NCBI RefSeq assembly: GCF_001679045.1
Contig: NZ_LYCK01000012.1
Span: 62,001-126,000, forward strand
Length of the DNA stretch: 64,000 nucleotides
Origin: Haemophilus haemolyticus
Lineage (GTDB): Bacteria; Pseudomonadota; Gammaproteobacteria; Enterobacterales; Pasteurellaceae
Direction of reading: 5' to 3'
This document shows positions 21,108 through 30,591 of the stretch, piece after piece. Under the pieces are notes generated by a model. It ran no database searches, had not been told where the DNA came from, and saw only the letters and a list, made by a program, of their open reading frames with translations. The number at the start of each line of letters is the position of its first letter. Within the stretch, counting starts at the first letter, position 1. The translations under genes and the position numbers were made by a program.

Positions 21108-22062
21108 ACCAACCTTTCTTTTTAAATGGATCGAGCACGAAAGTAAGTGCTTTAATGAATGTGTCGATCAAAATAATGCAAACGCCAATGACAACTACAC
21201 CCGCAGAAATACTATTGTAATCTTGTTGCGTTACGGCATCGATCAGCCATCGACCAATTCCAGGCCAACCTAAAGCGGTTTCTACCAACATACATTGAGT
21301 TAATACTAGGGTGAACACGCGCGGTACTTGTGGAACAAGCAGAGGAAACGTATTACGGAATACATATTGATGGAGAATTTTCCATTTTGACCAACCCCGT
21401 GTTGTGGCAACTTTGGCAAAATTTTGGTTCAAAACATATTCTGCTCGTTGTTGAATAATTCGGATAATTTCCATTGTTGGCAAAATGCAAAGCACCAGTG
21501 TCGGTAAGGCTAAATGTTGCAAAACATTTTGTACAATTTTGGTGCGATAAGGCACATCCATAAACCAAACATCAATGACTGGGAAACCAGTAATCGGTTT
21601 TATTTCATAGAGTAAATTGTATTGCCCAATAGAAGCGATTTCCCAATGATTCACCGCTGCCATATAAAGTAAAATCGGCGCGAGCCAAAATATCGGGATC
21701 GACAAACCAACATAAGATAAGCTTTTTAAACTTTTTGCAAAAATATGCTGAGAATTTACCGCACTTATAATGCCAAGCGGTACGCCGAGAATGAACGCTA
21801 ATAAAAGTGCGGTAAAACAGAGCTCTAATGTGGGTGGAAGCACCGTTAAAATTAAATCTATGAGCGATTTTCCACCGTTATAAGTAATGCCAAAATCACC
21901 ATGTAATAAGGTGCTTAAATAATTAAAATAACTGGTGTAAATATTGTGAGTGACGAGATCTGCATTAAGCGGATCTCGCAATAAAATCACGAAACTTAGC
22001 AAAGATAACACGAGTAAGAGCAAGGTTACCCAAAGGGTATGGCGAATAATAGACCACAACAT
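21097..22062 (-). CDS. sapB: Sap peptide ABC transporter, permease SapB
   Basis: 321 residues, DppB/OppB-type permease with about six membrane segments. The coupling region is seen as EIIRIIQQRAEYVLNQNF. The ATG overlaps the sapA stop (TAATG). Partner of SapC. Confidence 0.95.
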   Translation of the reverse strand: MLWSIIRHTLWVTLLLLVLSLLSFVILLRDPLNADLVTHNIYTSYFNYLSTLLHGDFGITYNGGKSLIDLILTVLPPTLELCFTALLLAFILGVPLGIISAVNSQHIFAKSLKSLSYVGLSIPIFWLAPILLYMAAVNHWEIASIGQYNLLYEIKPITGFPVIDVWFMDVPYRTKIVQNVLQHLALPTLVLCILPTMEIIRIIQQRAEYVLNQNFAKVATTRGWSKWKILHQYVFRNTFPLLVPQVPRVFTLVLTQCMLVETALGWPGIGRWLIDAVTQQDYNSISAGVVVIGVCIILIDTFIKALTFVLDPFKKKGWYAR

Positions 22063-23756
22063 TAGGGGTTCTCCTTGTGTAAGCGTAAGTCAGAAAAGTT
22101 AAGACTACCAAAAGGTGTCATTTCCACGCCTTTTACTATGCTATTTGCCACCAAAATGCGTTTTACATTCGCGATAGGGACAATTGGCAATTCATGTAGA
22201 ATCAGTTCTTGAGCATCATTATAAGCACGCGCCCGTTCAGATAAATTAGAGGTGGCAATCGCGAGATCCATTAAATTATTAAATTCTTCGTTACACCAGT
22301 TAGATAAATTTGTGATTTCATTTTGCGTATTACAGCTCAAAATAGGGCGCATAAATCCATCAGGATCAAGATTTCCTGCTAACCATCCCGTTAAAATTAA
22401 ATCGTAATTTTCTGATTTATTACGAAGTTGCTCACTCAAAAATGTGCGTGTTACTGTCCGCACTTTCACTTTCACGCCGACTTGATCCAAATCAGATTTA
22501 ATCATTTCCGCCATTTTAAAAGGTGCGGGATTATACATTTGTTCTTCATTAATCACCCATAAATTGAGCGAAAGATGTTTATTTTCTAATTTTTTCTTCG
22601 CGACTTTTGGACTGTAATCAAAGTCAAATTCTGGCGTGTTTACGCTAGAAGCCCAAGATATTTCAGGAATAATGTTATTTGCCACTGTCGCAGTATTGTG
22701 ATAGATGTTGTGAATAATACGTGCGCGGTTCAAACTTTGTGAGATAGCTTCTCGAATGGTGCGATCCTGCATCAATGGTTTTTCAAAATTGAAAGCAAGA
22801 TATGCCAAATTCATTCCGTCAGTGGATTGCATATAGTAGTGCTTATCGTTGCTCTTTAATAAGCCAATTTGGCTTACTTCAGGATAAGAGGCTATTTGAC
22901 ATTCATTATTGAAAAATTTGACGAGTCGCCCGTTTCTATCAGTAGATAAATCTACGATAATATTTTCAATTTTTGCTTCTTTTTTCCAATAGTTTTCGTT
23001 ACGTACTAAGCGAACATATTGGTTATACACATAATCCTTTACTTGATAAGGCCCTGTGCCTACTGGGTGAGTATCTAATTGAGTGAGATTATCGTCAGCG
23101 CTTAATTGATAGGCATATTCTTGTGAAAAAATAATGGCATATTGGCTGGCAAGATGCGACAAGATGGAGGAGTCAGGCTCAAACAATTCAATTTTCACTT
23201 GGTAAGGTGAAAGTGCGGTCACTGATTTAATTTTTTCATTAAGCTTAATGCTATCAAAATAAGGAAAGCGAACTTTTCTTGCTTGCTCATGAAACACTTT
23301 ATATTGTGGATTTTTATAGGTAATTGCCGTTTCTGCTAAGGTTGGCAAGTAAGTATCATGACCCAATACACGATTGATTGAAAATACCACATCTTCCGCA
23401 TTAAAATCACGAGTGGGGGTAAACCAAGGCGTATGATGAAATTTCACCCCACGGCGTAAATTAATTAAAATTTCTTTGTTATCTGGTGAAATTGAATAGG
23501 ATTGAGCAAGCACAGGCGTAACGTTCGCACTATGATTTTTTATTTCAAAAAGTTTGTTATAAATTTGCTCTGTGACGACATTCATACTGGTGCCTGCATC
23601 CGCAGTTTGTGGATTAAAAGAAAATCCAGAGGCATTAGTACAATAAGTTAATCCGTTTTCTGTTAGGTGTTCTGGTACGCGCGGAGCCGCTTGAAGTTGG
23701 GAATTCAAGCCAATACCAAATAGAAAACAGAAAAACGTAAGATTTTTGCGTAACAT
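22062..23756 (-). CDS. sapA: Sap peptide ABC transporter, periplasmic binding protein SapA
   Basis: 564 residues. Sec signal peptide ending LQA before APRVPE. The mature part is a family-5 extracellular solute-binding protein. In nontypeable H. influenzae SapA binds host antimicrobial peptides and haem, and loss of Sap function reduces survival in animal models. First gene of the sapABCDFZ operon, diverging from ycjX over about 70 bases that must hold both promoters. Confidence 0.95.
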   Translation of the reverse strand: MLRKNLTFFCFLFGIGLNSQLQAAPRVPEHLTENGLTYCTNASGFSFNPQTADAGTSMNVVTEQIYNKLFEIKNHSANVTPVLAQSYSISPDNKEILINLRRGVKFHHTPWFTPTRDFNAEDVVFSINRVLGHDTYLPTLAETAITYKNPQYKVFHEQARKVRFPYFDSIKLNEKIKSVTALSPYQVKIELFEPDSSILSHLASQYAIIFSQEYAYQLSADDNLTQLDTHPVGTGPYQVKDYVYNQYVRLVRNENYWKKEAKIENIIVDLSTDRNGRLVKFFNNECQIASYPEVSQIGLLKSNDKHYYMQSTDGMNLAYLAFNFEKPLMQDRTIREAISQSLNRARIIHNIYHNTATVANNIIPEISWASSVNTPEFDFDYSPKVAKKKLENKHLSLNLWVINEEQMYNPAPFKMAEMIKSDLDQVGVKVKVRTVTRTFLSEQLRNKSENYDLILTGWLAGNLDPDGFMRPILSCNTQNEITNLSNWCNEEFNNLMDLAIATSNLSERARAYNDAQELILHELPIVPIANVKRILVANSIVKGVEMTPFGSLNFSDLRLHKENP

Positions 23757-23825
23757 AACAAATGCATTGTGATAAATTATGTGCCAAATTGTAAGGCATA
23801 TTAGTAAAAATGGCTAGGATATTGA

Positions 23826-25238
23826 ATGTTTAATAAGGTTCAAAACGAAATCAATCAAATTATTAATCGTGGTTTTGACCGCACTTTGCGTTTAGCGGTA
23901 ACAGGGTTAAGTCGGAGTGGTAAAACAGCGTTTATTACAAGTTTAATCAATCAACTTCTCTCCATTAATCAAAATTCATCACAGCATTTGCCACTATTTG
24001 AAGCAGCTAGAAATGGTGCGATCTTGGCGGTAAAACGAGTATCTCAACAAGATCTCAGCGTGCCACGTTTTGATTATGAAAGTAATTTAAATGATTTGTC
24101 ACAAAATCCGCCTCAATGGTTTCAGTCTACTCGTGGCGTGAGTGAAACGCGTTTAGCAATTCGTTTTCAACGTCAATCTGGCTTGCTACGCCATTTGAAA
24201 GAACGTGGCACGCTTTATCTGGATATTTTTGATTATCCTGGTGAATGGCTGCTCGATTTGCCGTTGTTAAATCTAGATTTTCAACAATGGTCGCAAGAGC
24301 AAATCAAGGTCACAACTGGCGTTCGTGAAGAATTGGCGCAGAATTGGTTTTCCATGTTGCAGGATTTGGATTTAAGTGCGGTCGCAAATGAAGATGTTTT
24401 AGCCAAGATAGCGAAAAGTTATACGGATTATTTACACCAATGTAAGTCGCAAGGCATGCAATTTATTCAGCCTGGGCGATTTGTATTACCGAGTGATTTA
24501 GAGGGGGCGCCAGCATTGCAATTTTTCCCATTGATTCATCTTTCGGAAGAACAGTGGAAAACCTTGAAAAAAACAGCTAAATCGAATAGTTATTTTGCCG
24601 TGCTGACAACACGTTATAATTATTATCGCAATAAAATTGTGAAAGGTTTTTACGAAAATTATTTTTCTACCTTTGATCGTCAAGTTATTTTGGCGGATTG
24701 TTTAACGCCTTTAAATCACAGTCAGCAAGCCTTTTTAGATATGCAAATGGGCTTAAATCAGTTATTTAATAATTTCCATTATGGCAGCAGAAATTTTCTT
24801 CATCGTTTATTTTCTCCACGAATTGATCGATTAATGTTTGTTGCGACGAAGGCGGATCATATTACTCGTGATCAAATTCCTAATTTAGTGAGTTTAATGC
24901 GCCAAATTGTGCAAGAGGGCGGTCGCCATGTGGAATTTGAAGGAATCGATACGGAATATACCGCCATTGCTGCTGTTCGTACCACAAAGCAAGTGATTGT
25001 GAATCAGCAAGGAAAAGAAATTAAAGCAATTCAAGGGATTCGTTCTATTGATAAACAACCGATTACGCTTTATCCGGGAACGGTGCCAAGTAAATTACCA
25101 AGATCAGAATTCTGGCAAAAACAACCGCACTTTGATTTTGATAGTTTTGAACCTCAGCCTTTGGAACAAGGCGAAACGATTCCTCATTTGAGAATGGATG
25201 CGGTTTTACAATTTTTATTAAGTGACCGATTTGAATAA
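23826..25238 (+). CDS. ycjX: YcjX family GTP-binding protein (DUF463)
   Basis: 470 residues. P-loop GLSRSGKT at residues 27-34 near the N-terminus. The family is described as stress-linked GTP-binding protein; E. coli ycjX belongs to the phage-shock-associated ycjXF pair. The ycjF partner does not follow. An uptake signal core is encoded in the first codons (FDRTLR). It converges with ppc across a 32-base palindrome. Confidence 0.9.
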   Translation: MFNKVQNEINQIINRGFDRTLRLAVTGLSRSGKTAFITSLINQLLSINQNSSQHLPLFEAARNGAILAVKRVSQQDLSVPRFDYESNLNDLSQNPPQWFQSTRGVSETRLAIRFQRQSGLLRHLKERGTLYLDIFDYPGEWLLDLPLLNLDFQQWSQEQIKVTTGVREELAQNWFSMLQDLDLSAVANEDVLAKIAKSYTDYLHQCKSQGMQFIQPGRFVLPSDLEGAPALQFFPLIHLSEEQWKTLKKTAKSNSYFAVLTTRYNYYRNKIVKGFYENYFSTFDRQVILADCLTPLNHSQQAFLDMQMGLNQLFNNFHYGSRNFLHRLFSPRIDRLMFVATKADHITRDQIPNLVSLMRQIVQEGGRHVEFEGIDTEYTAIAAVRTTKQVIVNQQGKEIKAIQGIRSIDKQPITLYPGTVPSKLPRSEFWQKQPHFDFDSFEPQPLEQGETIPHLRMDAVLQFLLSDRFE

Positions 25239-25268
25239 AAAAGTGCGGAAAATTTTCCGCACTTTTTT
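25237..25268. terminator. 32-base perfect palindrome between ycjX and ppc
   Basis: Six A, then GTGCGGAAAA, then its exact mirror TTTTCCGCAC and six T: a perfect 16-base inverted repeat with no spacer. It overlaps the last bases of ycjX and serves both convergent genes. It is a paired uptake-signal variant reading AAGTGCGGA instead of AAGTGCGGT. Confidence 0.85.
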
Positions 25269-25275
25269 CATCTTT

Positions 25276-27915
25276 CTAGCCCGTATTGCGCATCCCAGCC
25301 GCGATACCTGTGATAGTAATCATCAATGCTTGTTCCACATCGGGATTGACTTGCTCTGGATTTTCACGGAAACGGTGAAGCAATTCCACTTGCAGTAGAT
25401 TGAGTGGATCCGTGTAGATATTACGTAATGCGATTGAATCTGCAATCCAAGGTAAATCAGACATCAATTCACTTTGGTGAGAAAGTGAAAGCACAGTTTG
25501 AATATCATCTTCAAGTTGCTTACGTAAATTTTCGCCTAAATACCAAAGTTCTTTTTTCACTAATCGTTGATCATATTGTTGGGAAAGCCAGGTATCTGAT
25601 TTACTAAAGACCATTTCCAACATACCGATTCGCGTTGAAAAGAACGGCCAGTTTTCGCACATTTCATGAATAATATCGCCTTTGCCTTGTTCAATAATCT
25701 GACGGATAGAGGCTCCGGCGCCCAACCAGGCGGGTAGCATTAAGCGATTTTGCATCCAGGCAAAAATCCAAGGAATCGCGCGTAAACTTTCCACGCCGCC
25801 ATTTGGATTGCGTTTTGCAGGGCGAGAGCCTAGCGGCAATTTTGATAATTCCTGTTCTGGCGTCGCACTGCGGAAATAAGGCACGAAATCTTTATCACCA
25901 CGAACTACACCGCGATAAATATCGCAAGAAATAGAGGAAAGCTCGTCCATTATAGTGCGCCATTCTGGTTTCGGTTCTGGTGGTGGTAAAAGATTTGCTT
26001 CTAAAATGGCGCTGGCGTAGAGATCAAAGGTTTCTACTGCTACAGCTGGTAAACCCAGTTTGAAGCGAATCATTTCGCCTTGCTCTGTTACACGTAAACC
26101 ATTTTTTAGTGAACGAGGCGGTTGAGAAAGTAATGCCGCATGTGCTGGCGCACCGCCACGACCAATGGTGCCACCACGTCCGTGGAATAAGGTGAGTTCA
26201 ATGCCAAGTTTTTCTGTTAAATTCACTAAGGCTTCTTGTGCACGATATTGCGCCCAAGAAGCAGCCATCATTCCAGCATCTTTTGCTGAATCCGAATAGC
26301 CAATCATTACCATTTGACGATTATTGATCACGCCACGATACCAACCCACATTGAAAAGTTGAGTCATGACTTTTTCGGCTGCATCTAAATCGTCTAAGGT
26401 TTCAAATAGTGGCACAACAGGAATGTGATATGGCACCCCCGCTTCTTTTAAGAGTAAATGAACGGCTAAAACATCAGAGGCACTGCGTGCCATCGAAATA
26501 ACATAACACGCAATGACACCTTGTTTTTGTTGAGCAATGACTTTACAAGTATCTAAAATTTCTTTGGTTTCAGGTGATGGCGTCCAGTTTTGCGGAATTA
26601 ATGGACGGCGAGAGCTTAATTCGCGAATTAAGAAAGCCTGTTTATCGTCTTCTGTCCATTGAGAGTAATCACCTAAACCAATATAGCGCGTGATTTCAGC
26701 AATGGCATCGGTATGACGTGTGCTTTCTTGGCGAATATCCATTTGAGAAAGTGTCATGCCAAAACAGCTAATACGGTGCAAAATATTCAACAATGAACCA
26801 TTTGCAATAATGCGCATACCGCATTGAATTAAAGATTGATAACAATCGTAAAGCGGTTCCCAAAGTTGATTATCTTCTAAAATAATCTCACTTTCGGATA
26901 CGCGCGGTGTGCGATCTGATAGGTGATCATCAAAATAAGCTAATGTTGCCGTAAGCTGATTGCGTAAATTTTTCACCACGAAACGATAGGGTTCTAAATG
27001 TTTACCGTATTTAGCACGAAATTCATCACTACATTTCACCATTGAAAGTTCATCGGCTAATTTGCTGATGTCTTGTAAGAATAAATCCGCTGCTTTCCAA
27101 CGGGCAAAATAAAGTACTTTTTTGGTGATTTGTGCGGTGACAAATGGGTTTCCATCACGGTCGCCGCCCATCCAAGAGGAAATTCGTACGGGTTTTAATC
27201 CTACTGGCAAATCGTAACCTAAAAATTCACGGGCGGTTTCGTTTAGTTGACGTAAAAATTCTGGAACAGCTTGCCACAAACTGTTTTCCAACATCGCAAA
27301 GCCCCATTTGGCTTCATCAAATGGCGTTGGGCGAACAGTACGAATTTCGTTGGTATGCCATGCTTCAGCGATTAAGCGAAGTAATAGACGCTCAATAATA
27401 TTGCGTTCTTTTTCCGTTAAATCATGATGTTCTAGCTTGCTTAAACATTTATTGATTTCAATGTGTTTATGAATGAGTGAACGACGTGTTGTTTCTGTTG
27501 GATGTGCCGTAAGAACAAGCTCAATTAATAATTTTTCGACTGTTTTATGCACGTCTTCCACTGAGGCATTTTGTTCTTTTAATCGTTTGAAAAGTTCGCT
27601 TAAGGATTGAGAAGAACTTTGTGCTAGAGAATGTTCACGAGAAATCGTTTGATATTGTTCAGCTATGTTAGTGAGGTTTAAAAATTGGCTGAAAGCACGT
27701 GCGACAGGAATAATATTTTCATTAGAAATACTACCGAGCGTGTCGAGCAATTCTTGTCTTGCTTTATCATCACCCGCACGAGAATTACGAGACAGTTTAC
27801 GAATATTTTCGATTAATTCGAGAATATCGGCACCTTGGGCATCGTTGATGGTTTCTCCGAGAAAACGCCCTAACATACTAATGTTATTGCGCAGAGTGGT
27901 GTACTCTTGTGTCAT
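25276..27915 (-). CDS. ppc: Phosphoenolpyruvate carboxylase
   Basis: 879 residues, normal length. Makes oxaloacetate from PEP and bicarbonate, which matters in Haemophilus because its TCA cycle is incomplete. Catalytic motifs are present: [32 protein letters not shown] and [12 protein letters not shown]. The C-terminal [18 protein letters not shown] is the expected tail. A GGAG-like ribosome site precedes the ATG. Confidence 0.98.
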   Translation of the reverse strand: MTQEYTTLRNNISMLGRFLGETINDAQGADILELIENIRKLSRNSRAGDDKARQELLDTLGSISNENIIPVARAFSQFLNLTNIAEQYQTISREHSLAQSSSQSLSELFKRLKEQNASVEDVHKTVEKLLIELVLTAHPTETTRRSLIHKHIEINKCLSKLEHHDLTEKERNIIERLLLRLIAEAWHTNEIRTVRPTPFDEAKWGFAMLENSLWQAVPEFLRQLNETAREFLGYDLPVGLKPVRISSWMGGDRDGNPFVTAQITKKVLYFARWKAADLFLQDISKLADELSMVKCSDEFRAKYGKHLEPYRFVVKNLRNQLTATLAYFDDHLSDRTPRVSESEIILEDNQLWEPLYDCYQSLIQCGMRIIANGSLLNILHRISCFGMTLSQMDIRQESTRHTDAIAEITRYIGLGDYSQWTEDDKQAFLIRELSSRRPLIPQNWTPSPETKEILDTCKVIAQQKQGVIACYVISMARSASDVLAVHLLLKEAGVPYHIPVVPLFETLDDLDAAEKVMTQLFNVGWYRGVINNRQMVMIGYSDSAKDAGMMAASWAQYRAQEALVNLTEKLGIELTLFHGRGGTIGRGGAPAHAALLSQPPRSLKNGLRVTEQGEMIRFKLGLPAVAVETFDLYASAILEANLLPPPEPKPEWRTIMDELSSISCDIYRGVVRGDKDFVPYFRSATPEQELSKLPLGSRPAKRNPNGGVESLRAIPWIFAWMQNRLMLPAWLGAGASIRQIIEQGKGDIIHEMCENWPFFSTRIGMLEMVFSKSDTWLSQQYDQRLVKKELWYLGENLRKQLEDDIQTVLSLSHQSELMSDLPWIADSIALRNIYTDPLNLLQVELLHRFRENPEQVNPDVEQALMITITGIAAGMRNTG

Positions 27916-28046
27916 AGGAACTCCTAAAAGTAAAAAATAAAATTCGCAAGTTGACGATAGATATAGCTAAAAACGGAAGATAGGGCAAATGCTATTCATA
28001 GAAACCTTGAAGATAATCAAGAAAAGCTAAAAAATAGATAAAAAAG

Positions 28047-28083
28047 AACCGCACTTTTTATAGATTGTTTAAAAAGTGCGGTT
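28047..28083 (-). terminator. purR terminator (inverted uptake-signal pair)
   Basis: AACCGCACTTTTT (28047-28059) pairs with AAAAAGTGCGGTT (28071-28083) around an 11-base loop, just past the purR stop codon and upstream of ppc. Confidence 0.75.
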
Positions 28084-28098
28084 TGTTTTTAATAAATT

Positions 28099-29109
28099 TT
28101 ATAAAATTGATTTAACGGATTTTCGAATAATAAGCTCAGGGCCAATGTCAATACGGCTATATTGCTGAACGCCTTGATCTTTTTGGCTAATACGCTCTAA
28201 CAAGATATTCACTGCCTGTCTGCCTAATCGTAGCTTCGATTGGTGAATGGTGGTTAATGGTGGCGCATAGAAACGTGAAGCATGAATATCATCATAGCCG
28301 ATAATGGACATATCATCTGGCACGCGTAACCCTTTTTCTGTCAGTGCAGAAATTGCACCAAGCGCCATCACATCGTTACAACAGAATAGGGCGGTCGGTA
28401 ATTCCTCTTGAGCCAGTAAGCGATTCATACATTCATAACCGTCTTCAGGTTCAAATGCACCTTCGAAAATCCAAGGTTTATGCACTTCAAGATTCGCATC
28501 AGCCATAGCTTTTAAAAAGCCTTCATAACGAGTTTTTGCAGTGGTTTTATTGAGTTCACCGCAGATAATCCCGATTTTTTTATGACCGCACTCAATGAGG
28601 TGTTTGGTTGCTAAATATCCACCATCAAAACTATGATCATCAATTACATCGGTATTAGCATTTGGGCCCCAATCCATCACAACCATTGGAATACTGGAAA
28701 AGGACGAAAGCAAATCCAATGAATCTTGCGTATATTCAGAACACATCACAAGCAAACCATCTACCCGTTTTTTCGCCAACATTTCCAAATGGTTTTTGAC
28801 TTTTTCAGGTTCATTTTGTGTATTACATAAGAACAACGAATAACCTTGTCGATAGCAATGTTCTTCAACAGAATGAATAATCTCCGCAAAATACGGTGCT
28901 TCACTGGTCGTCACAATCATCCCAATGGATTTCGTGGTATTGACTTTTAAACTGCGCGCCACGGCACTGGGTGAATAATTAAGTTGCTTAATTGCTGATA
29001 ACACCGCTTCTTCCGTATCTTTTGCAACGAAGCGGGTTTTATTAATAACATGAGATACGGTTGTGGTGGACACGCCAGCCATTTTTGCGACATCTTTAAT
29101 TGTTGCCAT
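28099..29109 (-). CDS. purR: Purine repressor PurR (LacI family)
   Basis: 336 residues. N-terminal LacI-type helix-turn-helix ([19 protein letters not shown]) with hinge helix ([10 protein letters not shown]), then a periplasmic-binding-like effector domain. The DNA-binding part is close to E. coli PurR, which binds GCAAACG/CGTTTGC palindromes with guanine or hypoxanthine as corepressor. A matching palindrome lies 1.3 kb away at 30424. Divergent from the ynhF-like gene, as in E. coli where ynhF is next to purR. Confidence 0.93.
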   Translation of the reverse strand: MATIKDVAKMAGVSTTTVSHVINKTRFVAKDTEEAVLSAIKQLNYSPSAVARSLKVNTTKSIGMIVTTSEAPYFAEIIHSVEEHCYRQGYSLFLCNTQNEPEKVKNHLEMLAKKRVDGLLVMCSEYTQDSLDLLSSFSSIPMVVMDWGPNANTDVIDDHSFDGGYLATKHLIECGHKKIGIICGELNKTTAKTRYEGFLKAMADANLEVHKPWIFEGAFEPEDGYECMNRLLAQEELPTALFCCNDVMALGAISALTEKGLRVPDDMSIIGYDDIHASRFYAPPLTTIHQSKLRLGRQAVNILLERISQKDQGVQQYSRIDIGPELIIRKSVKSIL

Positions 29110-29251
29110 ATTTCGATCCCCAAAAAATTTTGCCTATTATAAAGGTTTGTAAAAAATTTCGTTACTTTTATTGAAATTTTTTTGTAAAAGAGATGATTTT
29201 CTTAAAACAATCTTGTTACAATGTGGCATCATTTTTAGTGAGGAGAAAAAC

Positions 29252-29332
29252 ATGAGTGATTTTGGTTATGCAATGATTGCAGTTGTATTGAGTATGTCAG
29301 TCGTTTGTGGTTTAGCGCTTTCAATTTTTTAA
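29252..29332 (+). CDS. ynhF: YnhF-like 26-residue membrane peptide
   Basis: A 26-codon ORF preceded by a strong ribosome site (GTGAGGAGAAAAAC) and followed 16 bases later by its own hairpin terminator. The peptide starts MSDFGYAMIAVV and is one hydrophobic helix ending in LALSIF. E. coli encodes the 29-residue membrane peptide YnhF beside purR; the same position and similar hydrophobic character suggest the same family. Function unknown. The clean promoter-to-terminator unit supports a real gene rather than chance. Confidence 0.65.
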   Translation: MSDFGYAMIAVVLSMSVVCGLALSIF

Positions 29333-29348
29333 TCAATTATGTTTTAGG

Positions 29349-29390
29349 ATCACCGCAGTTTGTTTTAATACAAAGTGCGGTGATTTTTTT
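29349..29390 (+). terminator. Terminator after the ynhF-like gene
   Basis: ATCACCGCAGTTTG (29349-29362) pairs with CAAAGTGCGGTGAT (29371-29384) with one mismatch, followed by six T. The right arm contains a full uptake signal core. Confidence 0.85.
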
Positions 29391-29463
29391 AGGTGTTTTG
29401 CGCCGCAAGCGAAAATATGATAAAACAGATTCCATCTTATTCACATAAAACATAGGAAATACA

Positions 29464-30291
29464 ATGTCAAACTTACAAGCAATTATTGAAGCTGCATTTG
29501 AGAAACGTGCAGAAATTACACCAAAAACCGTTGATGCAGAAACGCGCGCGGCAATTGAAGAAGTGATCGAAGGATTAGATTCTGGTAAATACCGTGTTGC
29601 AGAAAAAATTGATGGCGAATGGGTAACACATCAATGGTTAAAAAAAGCGGTTTTACTTTCATTCCGTATTAATGACAACCAAATCATTGACGGCGCAGAA
29701 ACAAAATATTACGACAAAGTAGCATTAAAATTTGCAGATTACACCGAAGAACGTTTTGCTCAAGAAGGTTTCCGTGTTGTGCCTTCTGCAACGGTGCGTA
29801 AAGGTGCATACATTTCTAAAAACTGTGTATTAATGCCATCTTATGTAAACATTGGTGCTTACGTTGGCGAAGGCTCCATGGTAGATACTTGGGCAACGGT
29901 AGGTTCATGTGCACAAATCGGTAAAAATGTTCACTTATCTGGTGGTGTAGGCATTGGCGGCGTATTAGAACCATTACAAGCTAACCCAACCATTATCGGC
30001 GATAACTGCTTTATTGGTGCACGTTCAGAAGTGGTCGAAGGCGTTATCGTAGAAGATGGCTGTGTTATTTCAATGGGCGTGTTTATCGGTCAATCAACTA
30101 AAATTTATGATCGTGAAACCGGCGAAATTCACTACGGCCGTGTACCAGCTGGTTCTGTAGTGGTATCAGGTAGCCTTCCATCAAAATGTGGAAAATATAG
30201 CTTATACTGCGCAGTTATCGTAAAAAAAGTGGATGCAAAAACTTTAGGTAAAGTTGGTATCAACGAATTATTACGTTCTATCGAAGAATAA
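29464..30291 (+). CDS. dapD: 2,3,4,5-tetrahydropyridine-2,6-dicarboxylate N-succinyltransferase
   Basis: 275 residues. Succinylates tetrahydrodipicolinate in the lysine/diaminopimelate pathway. An N-terminal helical domain is followed by a left-handed beta-helix of hexapeptide repeats ([34 protein letters not shown]). Monocistronic, with its own terminator. Together with lysC further on it supplies diaminopimelate for the wall. Confidence 0.98.
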   Translation: MSNLQAIIEAAFEKRAEITPKTVDAETRAAIEEVIEGLDSGKYRVAEKIDGEWVTHQWLKKAVLLSFRINDNQIIDGAETKYYDKVALKFADYTEERFAQEGFRVVPSATVRKGAYISKNCVLMPSYVNIGAYVGEGSMVDTWATVGSCAQIGKNVHLSGGVGIGGVLEPLQANPTIIGDNCFIGARSEVVEGVIVEDGCVISMGVFIGQSTKIYDRETGEIHYGRVPAGSVVVSGSLPSKCGKYSLYCAVIVKKVDAKTLGKVGINELLRSIEE

Positions 30292-30326
30292 TAAAAAACT
30301 TTATAAAAAAAGACCGCACTTTAATC

Positions 30327-30379
30327 ATCTGCCCTGAAAAGTTAGCTTAAATACTAACTGATTAAGGGCAGATTTTTTA
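30327..30379 (+). terminator. dapD terminator
   Basis: ATCTGCCCT (30327-30335) pairs with AGGGCAGAT (30365-30373), then a T-run. A nested stem AGTTAG/CTAACT lies in the loop. An uptake signal core sits just before it. Confidence 0.85.
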
Positions 30380-30423
30380 TTTTCCTAGGTAATTATTTTT
30401 CACAATATATTAGGATATAGCAT

Positions 30424-30435
30424 GCAAACGTTTAC
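30424..30435. promoter_or_regulatory. PurR-like (LacI-family) operator upstream of the autotransporter gene
   Basis: GCAAACGTTTAC, a near-perfect palindrome matching the PurR operator core (GCAAACGTTTGC) at 11 of 12 bases. It lies 36 bases upstream of the -35 of the adhesin promoter. A further AT-rich direct repeat (ATATGTAAAT twice) follows at once. Binding by PurR or another LacI-type repressor is inferred. Confidence 0.5.
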
Positions 30436-30470
30436 ATATGTAAATATATGTAAATTTGGGGCTAAATTGC

Positions 30471-30498
30471 TTGACTTATATTTTGTCGCTGTTAGTAT
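30471..30498 (+). promoter_or_regulatory. Candidate promoter of the autotransporter gene
   Basis: TTGACT (30471-30476), 16-base spacer, TAGTAT (30493-30498). The start codon is about 90 bases downstream. No homopolymer or tandem repeat tract suited to phase variation is present around it. Confidence 0.55.
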
Positions 30499-30591
30499 GC
30501 GCGGCGTATTTTTCAGGTAATAGGGCGGTTTATGATAAATAGATCGCTCTTAATTTTATCACCTTTTAACTTTTTAATAGGAGAGATATTT

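Noticed and set aside
30532-30591. Upstream ATG for the autotransporter
   Set aside because: The extended signal peptide pattern begins at 30592 with AGGAGAG in front; the upstream extension has no matching ribosome site and lengthens the signal peptide implausibly.
30292-30591. Phase-variation repeat tract before the adhesin
   Set aside because: No homopolymer over seven bases or tandem tetranucleotide repeat is present between dapD and the adhesin start.
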